Shown here piece by piece: positions 17,519 to 26,391 of a DNA stretch of 64,000 bases. This DNA comes from CADEED01 sp041395625. GTDB lineage: Bacteria > Pseudomonadota > Gammaproteobacteria > Steroidobacterales > Steroidobacteraceae. The position numbers and the translations under genes were made by a program. The stretch spans positions 992,001 through 1,056,000 of the forward strand of contig JAWLAE010000001.1 of assembly GCA_041395625.1 (NCBI GenBank). The letters run 5' to 3'. The stretch's first letter is position 1, and each line of letters starts with the position of its first letter. The notes beneath the pieces are model-generated. The model searched no databases and was not told the DNA's origin. It saw only the letters and a program-made list of their open reading frames with translations.

Positions 17519-18190
17519 CTAGCCGGGCTCGCGCCAGTGCGGCGGATACGTACGCTCGAAGCCGGGCAGCGATTGCATTCGGTCGAGCCAGCGCCCCAGC
17601 GCCGGATAGTTGGTGGCCAGTGGCAGGAAGCGCGCTGACAACTCGCGCGCCGCGGGTTGTGCCAGCGCCCGCAACAACAACCGAATGCTCGGGAATATCA
17701 TCAGATCCGCCGCGGACACAGCTTCCCCGACGATCCAATCACCCTTGGTGGACAGCCGAGCTTCGATGGTGCGTGCCTCGCTCGCGACCACATGCATGGC
17801 GTCGGTAATCCCTTCCGGCAACGGCGCTCCCCGCGAACTGAACACCGATTCCACGATTCCCATCAGGTGCTCTTCCGCATACGCCTGGTATTCCTCGATC
17901 ACCCGCATGATCACGCCGGCTTCCTCCGCTGAACGTCCGAACAACGGCGGCTCGGGATACTTGAGATCCAGGTAATAGAGAATCGCCAGTGACTCGAACA
18001 CGACATAGTCATCGTGCTTGAGGACAGGCAACCGGCCGCGCGGCGTCATGGCCAGCATCTGGGGAGACTTGTGCTCCTGCTTGGAGAGCTGCAGCTGGTG
18101 GCTCACATAGGGCACGCCCTTGAATTCGAGCGCCAGCAAGGCGCGCCAAGAATAGGGACTGCCACTGGCCCAATAGACGTGAATTGTCAT
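17519..18190 (-). CDS. glutathione S-transferase family protein
   Basis: 223-residue GST. The N-terminal thioredoxin-like domain shows YWASGSPYSWRALLALEFKG, the cis-proline region RGRLPVLKHDD and the glutathione-binding FESLAILYYLD; the helical C-terminal domain includes ADLMIFPSIRLLLRALA. Likely a detoxification or maleylacetoacetate-isomerase-like enzyme; substrate not assignable. The reading frame continues to 18283, but the ATG at 18190 fits the domain start and leaves 43 bases to the divergent rhodanese gene. Confidence 0.85.
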   Translation of the reverse strand: MTIHVYWASGSPYSWRALLALEFKGVPYVSHQLQLSKQEHKSPQMLAMTPRGRLPVLKHDDYVVFESLAILYYLDLKYPEPPLFGRSAEEAGVIMRVIEEYQAYAEEHLMGIVESVFSSRGAPLPEGITDAMHVVASEARTIEARLSTKGDWIVGEAVSAADLMIFPSIRLLLRALAQPAARELSARFLPLATNYPALGRWLDRMQSLPGFERTYPPHWREPG

Positions 18191-18233
18191 CGCAGGCGGA
18201 TTGTAGCGACTAGCGTGGGTAGAATCAGCGCTC

Positions 18234-19085
18234 ATGAAGCACTTCCAGACACTGGTTTCGGTTGCCCAGGTTGCGGACCTCATCGCGCAACCGCACGTTG
18301 CGATACTCGACTGCCGCTTCGACCTCGCCCGACCGCTGTGGGGAGCGACCGACTACGCCGAGGCGCACGTACCCGGCGCGCAGTACGCACATCTCGAGCG
18401 CGATTTGTCCGGAGCCGTTACGCCGGTAACCGGCCGTCACCCGTTACCCGACCCCCAGCTACTGGCCCAGCGTCTGGGTGAGCTCGGCGTCGGCAACGAT
18501 GCGCAGGTGATCGTGTACGACCAGGGCAATGGGATGTATGCAGCGCGCGCCTGGTGGCTACTCCGTTGGCTAGGTCATCCACGGGTAGCGCTTTTGGACG
18601 GCGGTTGGAGCGCGTGGCGTCAGGCAGGCCTGGCAGTGGAACAGCAGGTGAGTCGGCCTACGCAGCGATCGTTCGTCGCGCGAGTCGCAGTCGGCGCGGT
18701 CGCCACGGCCGCCGAGGTCGAGGCAGCGCGGGGGCTCGAGCGTGAACTCGTGGTCGACGCGCGCAGCGCCGAGCGCTACGCCGGACTCAACGAAACGATC
18801 GATCCGGTTGCCGGGCACGTCCCCGGCGCGGCCAATCATCCTTTCACACGCAATCTGGCGGCCGACGGGAATTTTCTGCCGCGCGAGGCTTTGCGGGCCG
18901 CATGGCTAACAACTCTCGGCGCCACTTCACCGGCGCGGACGATCGCGATGTGTGGCTCTGGGGTATCCGCCTGCCACAACCTGCTGGCGCTCGAGCACGC
19001 CGGACTGCTCGGCGCGCGGCTCTACGCAGGCTCCTGGAGCGAGTGGATCCGCGACCCGACTCGCCCGGTTGCCACGAGCTCGTGA
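18234..19085 (+). CDS. two-domain sulfurtransferase (rhodanese / 3-mercaptopyruvate sulfurtransferase)
   Basis: 283-residue tandem rhodanese. The inactive first domain has ILDCRFDLARPLWGATDYAE, EAHVPGAQYAHLERDLSGAV and WLLRWLGHPRVALLDGGW; the second has VVDARSAERYAG, GHVPGAANHPF and the active-site loop AMCGSGVSACHNLLALE with catalytic cysteine. The loop sequence CGSGVSA resembles thiosulfate/mercaptopyruvate sulfurtransferases of the SseA/YnjE group. It lies upstream of speA on the same strand, 104 bases away. Confidence 0.92.
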   Translation: MKHFQTLVSVAQVADLIAQPHVAILDCRFDLARPLWGATDYAEAHVPGAQYAHLERDLSGAVTPVTGRHPLPDPQLLAQRLGELGVGNDAQVIVYDQGNGMYAARAWWLLRWLGHPRVALLDGGWSAWRQAGLAVEQQVSRPTQRSFVARVAVGAVATAAEVEAARGLERELVVDARSAERYAGLNETIDPVAGHVPGAANHPFTRNLAADGNFLPREALRAAWLTTLGATSPARTIAMCGSGVSACHNLLALEHAGLLGARLYAGSWSEWIRDPTRPVATSS

Positions 19086-19189
19086 GCGAACTCGCCAACC
19101 TGCCCGCGCGCTGGTATCGTGCACACTAGATCTCTTACATGGCTGGCGTGTTCGCGCGCTGGCCATTTGCATTTGGGGCAGACTAACTC

Positions 19190-21157
19190 GTGGCGCAGGA
19201 AATGAAGGCGAAAGCCGGAGCAGCCGCTGGCAAACCGGCTGGGTCGAATGGCTGGTCGGTGGCGGATTCCATCGAGCTCTATCAGGTAGACGCCTGGGGC
19301 AAAGGCTATTTCTCGGTCAACGATGCCGGCCATGTCGTGGTTCGCCCCGACATGAATCCGGCGCGCGAGATCGATCTGTACCAGGTCGTGCAGGGGCTGA
19401 AGGAGCGCGAGTTCACGGCGCCGCTGGTCGTGCGTTTCTCGGACATACTCGCCCATCGCCTGCAGCACCTGCGCGGCGCTTTCGATCGAGCCATCGCCGA
19501 GAACGAGTACGAGAACCGCTATGCCGCGGTGTTCCCCATCAAAGTGAACCAGCAGCGCCTGGTGGTCGAGGAAGTGTACCGTTACGGAGAGCCGCATGGC
19601 TTCGGTCTGGAGGTCGGCAGCAAACCCGAGTTGTTAGCTGTCATGGCGATGACCGCAGGGTCCACGGACCGACTGATCATCTGCAATGGCTTCAAAGACG
19701 ACAGCTACATCGAGGCGGTCATCATCGCTACCAAGCTCGGTCGGCCGATCATCCCGGTGGTCGAGAATTTTTCCGAGCTGCCACTGATACTCAAGCATGC
19801 GGCGAAATACTCGGTGCGGCCGAAAATCGGCGTGCGCGTGAAACTCGCCAGCGAAGGCTCCGGGAAGTGGCGCGATTCGGCCGGCGACAAGTCCAAGTTC
19901 GGGCTGTTTACGACCGAGATTCTCGAGCTGGTAGCCATCCTCCGCGAGCGCGACATGCTCGACTGTCTGCAGTTGGTGCACTGTCATCCCGGTAGTCAGC
20001 TACAGGACATCCGTCGCGTAAAGAACGCAATCACCGAGCTGGCGCACGTCTACGCGGAGCTGAAACTGCTGGGCGCCGGCCTGCAGTACATCGACGTCGG
20101 TGGCGGCTTGGGCGTCGACTACGACGGCAGCGGTACCAATTTTTCTTCGTCGATGAACTACACCTTGAACGAATATGCCAGCGACGTGGTCTACCGAATC
20201 GCGAGCGTCTGCAATGAGCGCGGCATTCCGCATCCGATGATCGTCAGCGAGTCCGGGCGCGCGATTGCAGCGCACCACAGCGTACTGATCTTCAATACGC
20301 TGGGTTCCACCATGCTGGATCAATTCAAGGTCAGCGGCCGCGAAGACGAATCATTCAAGGATGGCGAGCTCGCGGCGCCAGTACGGGATTTGCTGGACGC
20401 CTATCGCACTGTCACTGAACGCCGCGTCGTCGAGTGCTACCACGATGCGATCGTCGCGCGCGATCAGGCCTTGCAGATGTTCAGCCTGGGCCTCTTGTCG
20501 CTTGAAATGCGTGGCCTGACCGAGCGCCTGTACTGGGCCACCTGCGCGAAGATCCGCGACCTGACGCGCAAACTCGATCAGATCCCCGAGGAACTCGAAA
20601 CCCTCGAGACTATTCTGTCCGACATCTACTTCTGCAATTTCTCGGTGTTCCAGTCGCTGCCCGACAGTTGGGCGATCGATCAGCTGTTTCCCATCATGCC
20701 GATCCACCGTCTCGACGAAAAGCCCACGCGCAAGGGCGTGCTCGCCGACATCACCTGCGACTCGGACGGCAAGATCGATCGCTTCGTCAGCCCGCGCGAG
20801 ATCAAGCGCACACTCGAGCTGCACGCCATCAATCGCGATGACGAGTACTTCCTCGCGGCCTTTCTGGTAGGCGCTTACCAGGAAACCCTCGGCGATCTGC
20901 ACAACCTGTTCGGCGACACGCACGTCGTCCATGTGCGCTTCCATGATGATGGCGACTGGTGGATCGAGGAAGTCGTCAAGGGCGACACGGCTAACAAGGT
21001 GCTGGAGTACATGGAGTACGATGTCGCCGATCTGCTGCCGGCCGTATCGCGCGACTGCGAGCGCGCCGTACGTGACAATCGCATGTCGCTGGCGGAGGCG
21101 CAGAGCATCAAGCGCTTCTATGAAGGCGAACTCAATGGTTACGCCTATCTCGAGTAA
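19190..21157 (+). CDS. speA: biosynthetic arginine decarboxylase SpeA
   Basis: 655-residue PLP enzyme that converts arginine to agmatine, the first step of the arginine route to putrescine. Fold-III hallmarks: the PLP-lysine region YAAVFPIKVNQQRLVVEEVY, the LVHCHPGSQLQDI segment, LQYIDVGGGLGVDYDGSGT and the catalytic-cysteine region IYFCNFSVFQSLPDSWAI. The length matches SpeA (about 630-660). The GTG at 19190 is taken as start; the alternative ATG at 19202 has no proper spacing to a ribosome-binding site. It is followed 19 bases later by a GDT1-like gene. Confidence 0.96.
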   Translation: MAQEMKAKAGAAAGKPAGSNGWSVADSIELYQVDAWGKGYFSVNDAGHVVVRPDMNPAREIDLYQVVQGLKEREFTAPLVVRFSDILAHRLQHLRGAFDRAIAENEYENRYAAVFPIKVNQQRLVVEEVYRYGEPHGFGLEVGSKPELLAVMAMTAGSTDRLIICNGFKDDSYIEAVIIATKLGRPIIPVVENFSELPLILKHAAKYSVRPKIGVRVKLASEGSGKWRDSAGDKSKFGLFTTEILELVAILRERDMLDCLQLVHCHPGSQLQDIRRVKNAITELAHVYAELKLLGAGLQYIDVGGGLGVDYDGSGTNFSSSMNYTLNEYASDVVYRIASVCNERGIPHPMIVSESGRAIAAHHSVLIFNTLGSTMLDQFKVSGREDESFKDGELAAPVRDLLDAYRTVTERRVVECYHDAIVARDQALQMFSLGLLSLEMRGLTERLYWATCAKIRDLTRKLDQIPEELETLETILSDIYFCNFSVFQSLPDSWAIDQLFPIMPIHRLDEKPTRKGVLADITCDSDGKIDRFVSPREIKRTLELHAINRDDEYFLAAFLVGAYQETLGDLHNLFGDTHVVHVRFHDDGDWWIEEVVKGDTANKVLEYMEYDVADLLPAVSRDCERAVRDNRMSLAEAQSIKRFYEGELNGYAYLE

Positions 21158-21176
21158 CGACCGTCCGTAGCAATCC

Positions 21177-21464
21177 ATGGATCTGAAGACCTTCGCGCTG
21201 GTATTTGGCAGCGTGTTCCTCGCCGAGCTGGGCGACAAGACGCAGCTCGCGACCATGCTGTTCGCAGCCCGTGGCACGATGACGCCGCTCGGCGTGTTCC
21301 TGGCGGCGGCCAGCGCGCTGATCGTCGCCTCAGCCATCGGGGTGCTGGCTGGTGCCTGGGTCGCCAGATACATCGATACGCGCTATCTCACGATGATCGC
21401 CGGCGCGGGATTCATTGCGATCGGACTGTGGACGCTGTGGACGGCGCTCAGGTCCGGCGCCTGA
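21177..21464 (+). CDS. TMEM165/GDT1-family membrane protein (single-repeat)
   Basis: 95-residue integral membrane protein with three hydrophobic segments and the family motif FLAELGDKTQLATMLFA near the N-terminus. Family members (GDT1, Mnx, MneA) transport Mn2+ or Ca2+; most have two repeats, while short bacterial forms such as this carry one and presumably dimerise. It follows speA closely and may be co-transcribed; SpeA needs Mg2+, but I draw no functional link. Confidence 0.9.
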   Translation: MDLKTFALVFGSVFLAELGDKTQLATMLFAARGTMTPLGVFLAAASALIVASAIGVLAGAWVARYIDTRYLTMIAGAGFIAIGLWTLWTALRSGA

Positions 21465-21475
21465 TCGGGCCAACG

Positions 21476-22522
21476 CTAGGTCCGGGAGAGCAGCCATTGG
21501 CGCGCACCACTGCCTGGCGTGTGCACCAGGAAGCCACGGCGACCGCCGAAGCCAGGTATGTCGATCGCAGTCGGCGCAGTTAGCCCGGGTGCCGCAATCT
21601 CACGACAGGCCCAGTACGCCGCACCAATGTCGTCGACCTCGAATACTTGCGCCAGATAGCCATGGTTGGGTGCCCGAGCGCGCGGCGTCAGGTCGATACA
21701 CTGCTCGAGATAGTTGAGCGGCTCGGATAACGCCAGCTTGCCGAACATGTGATTGCCTTGCATGAACGTGACGTGAGTACGCGCATCCGGCGGCAGACGC
21801 AGGAACGCGTTCGACTCCTGCGACGCCAGCTCGACATCGATCAGCGGCCGCATGCCGAGCACGCGCTCATAGAACATCCGGGCCGCGCTCAGCGACCGCA
21901 CGACGTGCGAGGTGGTCACGACCGGGGTGAAGCCGCACCGATTGCGGCCATGGCGCAGAACGTACGCGCGCATCTGCCCGATGCGGGTTGCCGGGTCGGC
22001 ACTCACCAGCTCAACGAAGTTGATCGCGACGCCGTCGGGCCCGGAAAACAGGACCTCTCTCGGTTTCCCGACCGCACCCGACATGTCGTGTACGGTGGGA
22101 TCGGTCCAGAACTGAAAGCCATGCGCGCGGAATTCCGCAGTCGTCGCCGCGAGATCCGCAGCGTAGAAGTTGAGGTTGGCCAGCCCCACAGCACGCGAAT
22201 TGGCCTGCTCCTGGATGCGCGCGCCCGGCAAGGGTCGACCCGCGGGATCAGTGAACTGCAACAACAGAATACGACCGACGGGATCAGCGCTGCACGACAA
22301 CAGGCAAGTCCTCGCACTGGTGCCAGCAGGGGCGCCAGCGAGCACCTCCAGCACCGGATCGCGCCAGTCCAGCACAGGACCGGCATCGAACCCGATCCGT
22401 TCACAGTAGAAATCGAGCGCCTGCTCGAGATCCGCCGTGGCCAGCACCGCCGCCGCCAGTGGGCTGCCATGCGGTGCGACGATCTCATGTACAGCTTCGT
22501 CTGGCACTCTTGCTCCGCTCAA
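21476..22522 (-). CDS. two-domain VOC (glyoxalase/dioxygenase fold) protein
   Basis: 348-residue protein with two vicinal-oxygen-chelate modules: LAAAVLATADLEQALDFYCE to GVAINFVEL in the first half, and TTSHVVRSLSAARMFYERVL to FLVHTPG in the second. Histidine and glutamate residues at strand ends could bind metal. It shares layout and the segment GRILLLQF with the VOC protein at 35545-36495, so the two look like diverged paralogues. The start is a TTG at 22522 with AGG upstream, which makes it the least certain part of this call. Confidence 0.75.
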   Translation of the reverse strand: MSGARVPDEAVHEIVAPHGSPLAAAVLATADLEQALDFYCERIGFDAGPVLDWRDPVLEVLAGAPAGTSARTCLLSCSADPVGRILLLQFTDPAGRPLPGARIQEQANSRAVGLANLNFYAADLAATTAEFRAHGFQFWTDPTVHDMSGAVGKPREVLFSGPDGVAINFVELVSADPATRIGQMRAYVLRHGRNRCGFTPVVTTSHVVRSLSAARMFYERVLGMRPLIDVELASQESNAFLRLPPDARTHVTFMQGNHMFGKLALSEPLNYLEQCIDLTPRARAPNHGYLAQVFEVDDIGAAYWACREIAAPGLTAPTAIDIPGFGGRRGFLVHTPGSGARQWLLSRT

Positions 22523-22585
22523 TGCCTACCGTTGTTTGGCGAACGACCCAGCCTATGGCAACCTGCACCCGGAGGGTAGACCATC

Positions 22586-23701
22586 ATGAATGCCGTACTC
22601 AAAGATCCGCCACAGCAACCACCACTCGAGGTGCACGAGAGCCGCGATTTCCGCAGCTATCATGCGTTTCTCAGGGCCGCGCGGAACTTCATGGAAGGCC
22701 CGCTCGTTGTGGCGATGTATGGTCAGTATGAAGCGGCCGCAGCGCCGCTGCCTGCCGCGCCAGACCGACAAGCGGCCGAGGCCATCATGGACGAACTGCT
22801 GCCCTTCCAGCTCTACTCGTGGGCGTTTCGGCATCTGCAGCGCTTCAAGTATCACCGGCCGGACCTCGGTATCTTTGCCACCGTGCAGGCACAACGCGAG
22901 GCGCTGCTCGAACGGCTCGATGCCGCAGCCGCTAGCGCAGCGCCGGATGAGTTGCGACTCGATCCTGCGCTCACACCGCCGCCATATTTTCAGTATGTCC
23001 CATTTCATCAGCATACAGGCGGAGTCACTCACGACGAGCTGGACGGCATCTGCTACGAGATCGGCCGCCGGACCACCGTGCCATCACACTCCGACCCCAA
23101 CGGCATTTACCGCCTGCTGTTCGACACTTTGCCGCAGGATCGCTATTACGCGCGTGTGCTCGATTGGGGCACCGGCCATGGTGCCGCGCTGATCACCTGG
23201 AAGGATCTGCATCCGAAATCCGAGTGTCATGGCGTCGATCTGTCGGCGCCGTGCCTGAAGCTAGCGCATCAGCGCGCACGTGAGCGCGGCCTGCAATTGT
23301 TCCTCTCGCAGCAGGATCTGGAGCATCTCGACTACCCTGACGATACATTCGATCTTATTTTCTTCAATTTCATGCTGCACGAGCTGCCGCCGGCACACAC
23401 GCCCGCCCTGTTGCGCGAGGCTCATCGGGTGCTGAGGCCGGGCGGGTTGTTTGCTGGTCACGAGTTCGATCTGCGCCCGGGCGACATGTTTCAAAATGTC
23501 CTGCAGCGCTCGCACGCGTGGCTGAACAATGAAACCTATTCGGTACCCTGGTACGACACGCCGATCGACGCGATCGCGCGCGATATCGGCTTTACCGGAA
23601 TCCACATCGAACCGTTCGAACGCCTCAATCGCTCGGTGTTGCGACCCGGGAAGTCAGCCGTGAATGCCAACTACTGGAATCTGTACCAGCTGGAGAAATA
23701 G
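22586..23701 (+). CDS. class I SAM-dependent methyltransferase
   Basis: 371-residue protein. A helical N-terminal region of about 170 residues precedes a Rossmann methyltransferase domain: motif I VLDWGTGHGAALITW, acidic loop CHGVDLSAP, FDLIFFNFMLHELPP and REAHRVLRPGGLFAGHEFD. Substrate unknown. It leads a plus-strand run with an unknown coiled-coil gene 3 bases later and a DUF1838 gene, suggesting a shared role. Confidence 0.88.
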   Translation: MNAVLKDPPQQPPLEVHESRDFRSYHAFLRAARNFMEGPLVVAMYGQYEAAAAPLPAAPDRQAAEAIMDELLPFQLYSWAFRHLQRFKYHRPDLGIFATVQAQREALLERLDAAAASAAPDELRLDPALTPPPYFQYVPFHQHTGGVTHDELDGICYEIGRRTTVPSHSDPNGIYRLLFDTLPQDRYYARVLDWGTGHGAALITWKDLHPKSECHGVDLSAPCLKLAHQRARERGLQLFLSQQDLEHLDYPDDTFDLIFFNFMLHELPPAHTPALLREAHRVLRPGGLFAGHEFDLRPGDMFQNVLQRSHAWLNNETYSVPWYDTPIDAIARDIGFTGIHIEPFERLNRSVLRPGKSAVNANYWNLYQLEK

Positions 23702-23704
23702 CTC

Positions 23705-24085
23705 ATGCCGCCGCGTGCCAGTCAGAAGAATGCTCTGTTGGAGGGTCCGGTCCTCGGGGAGGAGCCGCTGTTCCTCGACCAGCTGCCGAACGACAATCTG
23801 GTCGGCGCACTCGTCGCACTGACGGCCGAGGTATACATCCTGCGCGAACGCCTGCAAACCATGGAATCGGAACTGGAGCAGCGCAAGGTGCTGCCACCGC
23901 ACGCGATCGAACGGCACGAATCGAACGCCGCCGAGCGCGACGCACGTAATGCCGACCTGGCGCAGTTCACTGCACGCATACTTGCGGAGTTGGGTCGCGA
24001 TCGGACACCCGTCTCGACGATCGATCCGCGCGTCGCGGAATTGATGACGAGCTACGCGGACCTCAAACGCGACGGCCACCTGTAG
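23705..24085 (+). CDS. unknown protein with coiled-coil segment
   Basis: 126-residue protein, not recognised. It contains a heptad-like stretch (LTAEVYILRERLQTMESELE) following LPNDNLVGALVAL, then a charged region and a helical tail. There is no signal peptide or membrane segment. It starts 3 bases after the methyltransferase stop, so it is almost certainly co-translated with it and may be an accessory or scaffold subunit. Confidence 0.75.
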   Translation: MPPRASQKNALLEGPVLGEEPLFLDQLPNDNLVGALVALTAEVYILRERLQTMESELEQRKVLPPHAIERHESNAAERDARNADLAQFTARILAELGRDRTPVSTIDPRVAELMTSYADLKRDGHL

Positions 24086-24116
24086 CCCAAGCGCACAACC
24101 CACGATGGAGACACCG

Positions 24117-25031
24117 ATGCGATTCAGCAGCTTTACAAGAACGATCATGACTACGTTGGCTCTGGCAGCGACGTTTACGGCAACGGCGGGCAAGCTCGAT
24201 CTGGCAACGCCAGAGGGCGTGACGCTCGCCATGCGCAAGATTCAGTGCTCACTCAAGGACAATGTACCAGTCACCTACTACTGGCATGGTGGCGCCTACT
24301 CTCGCGTCCCGGGCGAACCTGATCGCCGTTTGTTCAATGTGGAAGGCATGAACATCCGGCAATGCGTGACGGTGACCGAGCCAGCGCGTGGCACTGGCTG
24401 GCGTATGGTTTCCCGTGAATTGCTGATCTATCTGGACCCGAAAACCAACGAGGTGCTCAAGGTCTGGGAGAACCCCTGGACCGGCAAGACGGTGACTGTG
24501 ATGCAGACCGCTAACGACCCGGTCAACCAGCCAGCATCGTTTCCGTTGCGCCGCGATGGCTCACCCAGCGCCTGGCCGGGCACTGTCAATGGCGATATGT
24601 GGTGGCTGACGGCCACCATCCCGCTGTTTTATGACAACCCGCTGCAGGGCAAGTATCAGAAGTACGTCGGTGGCACCTACCACGCCACAGAGATGTTCAA
24701 CTTCATGGGGGATGTCACCGATCTGGTGGACGATCGCAAGCCATCCGCCAGTGTGCGAGTCGGGTGGGTACGCGTCTCTGGCTGGCTGCCTTGGATGGAG
24801 ATGGGTGACCGGGTGGGCACGATGTATTTCCATACGGCCGGGCGCAAACTAGCCCGCTTCGAGGACATGTCGGACGTCCTGAAGCGCGTGATTGCCAGTG
24901 ACTACCCGGCCTGGCGCGAACCGCCGCCGAGCGATGACAAGCGGCCCAATCAGACCAGCTGGACGGTCTTCCGCGACGCGATGGAGGCCCGAGAGGGCGC
25001 GGCGGCTGGCAAGACTGAGCGCAAGGAATAG
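24117..25031 (+). CDS. DUF1838 family secreted protein
   Basis: 304-residue protein with a signal peptide (TTLALAATFTATAG) and the DUF1838 pattern: LLIYLDPKTNEVLKVWENPW, then NDPVNQPASFPLRR and a tryptophan-rich core. DUF1838 proteins are uncharacterised and common in proteobacteria with catabolic gene sets. I chose ATG 24117 rather than ATG 24105 because the earlier codon overlaps a perfect GGAG placed six bases before 24117. It is last in the run after the methyltransferase gene. Confidence 0.8.
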   Translation: MRFSSFTRTIMTTLALAATFTATAGKLDLATPEGVTLAMRKIQCSLKDNVPVTYYWHGGAYSRVPGEPDRRLFNVEGMNIRQCVTVTEPARGTGWRMVSRELLIYLDPKTNEVLKVWENPWTGKTVTVMQTANDPVNQPASFPLRRDGSPSAWPGTVNGDMWWLTATIPLFYDNPLQGKYQKYVGGTYHATEMFNFMGDVTDLVDDRKPSASVRVGWVRVSGWLPWMEMGDRVGTMYFHTAGRKLARFEDMSDVLKRVIASDYPAWREPPPSDDKRPNQTSWTVFRDAMEAREGAAAGKTERKE

Positions 25032-25172
25032 CGCCTCGGCCACAGCTGCGCTGCCGCTGTTTACAGACAAGATTGCGCGGGAGTAGCATCGGGCTGGGTG
25101 TAATTTTCTTCCACAAGCGCGACATGCAGTCGTGCGCGACTGCCGCTGTCCGATTCTGAGTGAGACGTTTTG

Positions 25173-25457
25173 ATGACGACGATCTATGTGGGCAATCTGC
25201 CCTTCAATGCGACCGACGAAGACGTGAAGGTACTTTTCGAACGTCACGGCGCAGTGCAATCAGTCAAGCTCGTCAGCGATCGCGAAACTGGCAGGCCACG
25301 CGGCTTCGGTTTCGTCGAGATGGGCACGGCGGAAGCACAGGCCGCGATCCAGGCATTGAATGGCTATCAGATGAACGGCAGACCCTTGCGGGTCAACGAG
25401 GCACAGGAACGTCCGCCTCGCGCGCCACGTCAAGGTGGTGGCAACTTCCGCCGCTGA
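25173..25457 (+). CDS. RRM-type RNA-binding protein
   Basis: 94-residue single RNA-recognition-motif protein. RNP2 is IYVGNL and RNP1 is RGFGFVEM, followed by a Gly/Arg-rich tail (APRQGGGNFRR), the layout of cyanobacterial Rbp and proteobacterial glycine-rich RRM proteins involved in cold or stress responses. The leader from the previous stop is about 140 bases, long enough for post-transcriptional control. An intrinsic terminator follows its stop by 25 bases. Confidence 0.93.
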   Translation: MTTIYVGNLPFNATDEDVKVLFERHGAVQSVKLVSDRETGRPRGFGFVEMGTAEAQAAIQALNGYQMNGRPLRVNEAQERPPRAPRQGGGNFRR

Positions 25458-25482
25458 GTACAAGTGGTATAGGCCACTGACG

Positions 25483-25511
25483 AGACCCCGCCTCGCGCGG
25501 GGTCTTTTTTT
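25483..25511 (+). terminator. rho-independent terminator after the RRM gene
   Basis: AGACCCCGC and GCGGGGTCT form a nine-base perfect stem with a five-base loop, followed by a T run. It lies between the RRM gene and the downstream lipoprotein gene, whose ribosome-binding site begins only a few bases after it. Confidence 0.92.
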
Positions 25512-25530
25512 CCAAGGAGCCCAAGATCTC

Positions 25531-26391
25531 ATGAACTCAACTACCAGACGGCGCGGCATCGCAACCGTCGCGTTCGCGATGTTGCTGTTGGCGGCCTGTG
25601 CTTCGACCACCAGGCCCACCGCGGAAGCAACTAGCCAGAACCCGCAGTCCGCCGCGCTGGATGCGATTCTGGCGGGCGAACATCGTTCCGCAGAGCACCG
25701 CGCACGTGACCAGTACCGGCACCCGAAGGAAACGCTGCTGTTCTTCGGTCTGCAGCCCGACATGCATGTGGCCGAAATCTGGCCCGGGGCGAATGGCTGG
25801 TACTCCGAGATCATCGCCCCGTTGGTTGCCGGCAAGGGCAAATACTACGCCGTGCACTGGGAGGCGAATCCCGACTCTAAGTTCATTACGGAAGGCATCC
25901 AGGCGTACACAGCCAAACTTACCCAAGCACCTGCAGTGTACGGCGACGTGACCTTGACGGCGCTGGGTCCGAAGTCCCTGACGATCGCACCGCCCGGTTC
26001 ACTCGACATGGTGCTGACCTTCCGCAATATCCATAACTGGATGGCGCGCGACTTCCAGACTGCTGCCGTGCAAGCGATGTATGACGCGCTCAAGCCGGGC
26101 GGGATCCTCGGTGTGGTCGAGCATCGCGGCAACGCGGCGGTGCGGCAGGATCCGACGGCCAAGAACGGCTATGTCAATGAAGATTATGCGATCCAGCTGT
26201 TCCGGTCCGCAGGCTTCGAACTGCTCGCCAAATCCGAGATCAATGCCAACCCCCGGGACACCAAGGACTATGAGCAGGGTGTCTGGACGCTGCCGCCCAC
26301 CTACAGGCTGGGCCCTACGGATCGTGACAAGTACGCGGCGATCGGCGAGAGCGACCGTTTCACGTTGAAGTTCCGCAAACCCTTGCGCTAA
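25531..26391 (+). CDS. lipoprotein with class I methyltransferase fold (COG4798-like)
   Basis: 286-residue protein with a lipoprotein signal (FAMLLLAACAST; cysteine after LLAA). The body resembles predicted methyltransferases of the COG4798 group: MHVAEIWPGANGWYSEII as a divergent SAM-binding segment, LDMVLTFRNIHNWMARDF and ALKPGGILGVVEHRG. An exported SAM enzyme is unexpected because SAM is not known to occur in the periplasm. AAGGAG precedes ATG 25531. The frame is open upstream through the terminator, but that is not coding. It ends back to back with the helicase gene. Confidence 0.82.
   Translation: MNSTTRRRGIATVAFAMLLLAACASTTRPTAEATSQNPQSAALDAILAGEHRSAEHRARDQYRHPKETLLFFGLQPDMHVAEIWPGANGWYSEIIAPLVAGKGKYYAVHWEANPDSKFITEGIQAYTAKLTQAPAVYGDVTLTALGPKSLTIAPPGSLDMVLTFRNIHNWMARDFQTAAVQAMYDALKPGGILGVVEHRGNAAVRQDPTAKNGYVNEDYAIQLFRSAGFELLAKSEINANPRDTKDYEQGVWTLPPTYRLGPTDRDKYAAIGESDRFTLKFRKPLR

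Noticed and set aside
18906..18912. The 7-mer CTAACAA as a codon-usage effect of leucine TTA.
   Set aside because: Several copies fall in Asn-Lys or Leu-Thr codons and in the opposite orientation, so a leucine codon preference alone does not explain them; kept as a finding.
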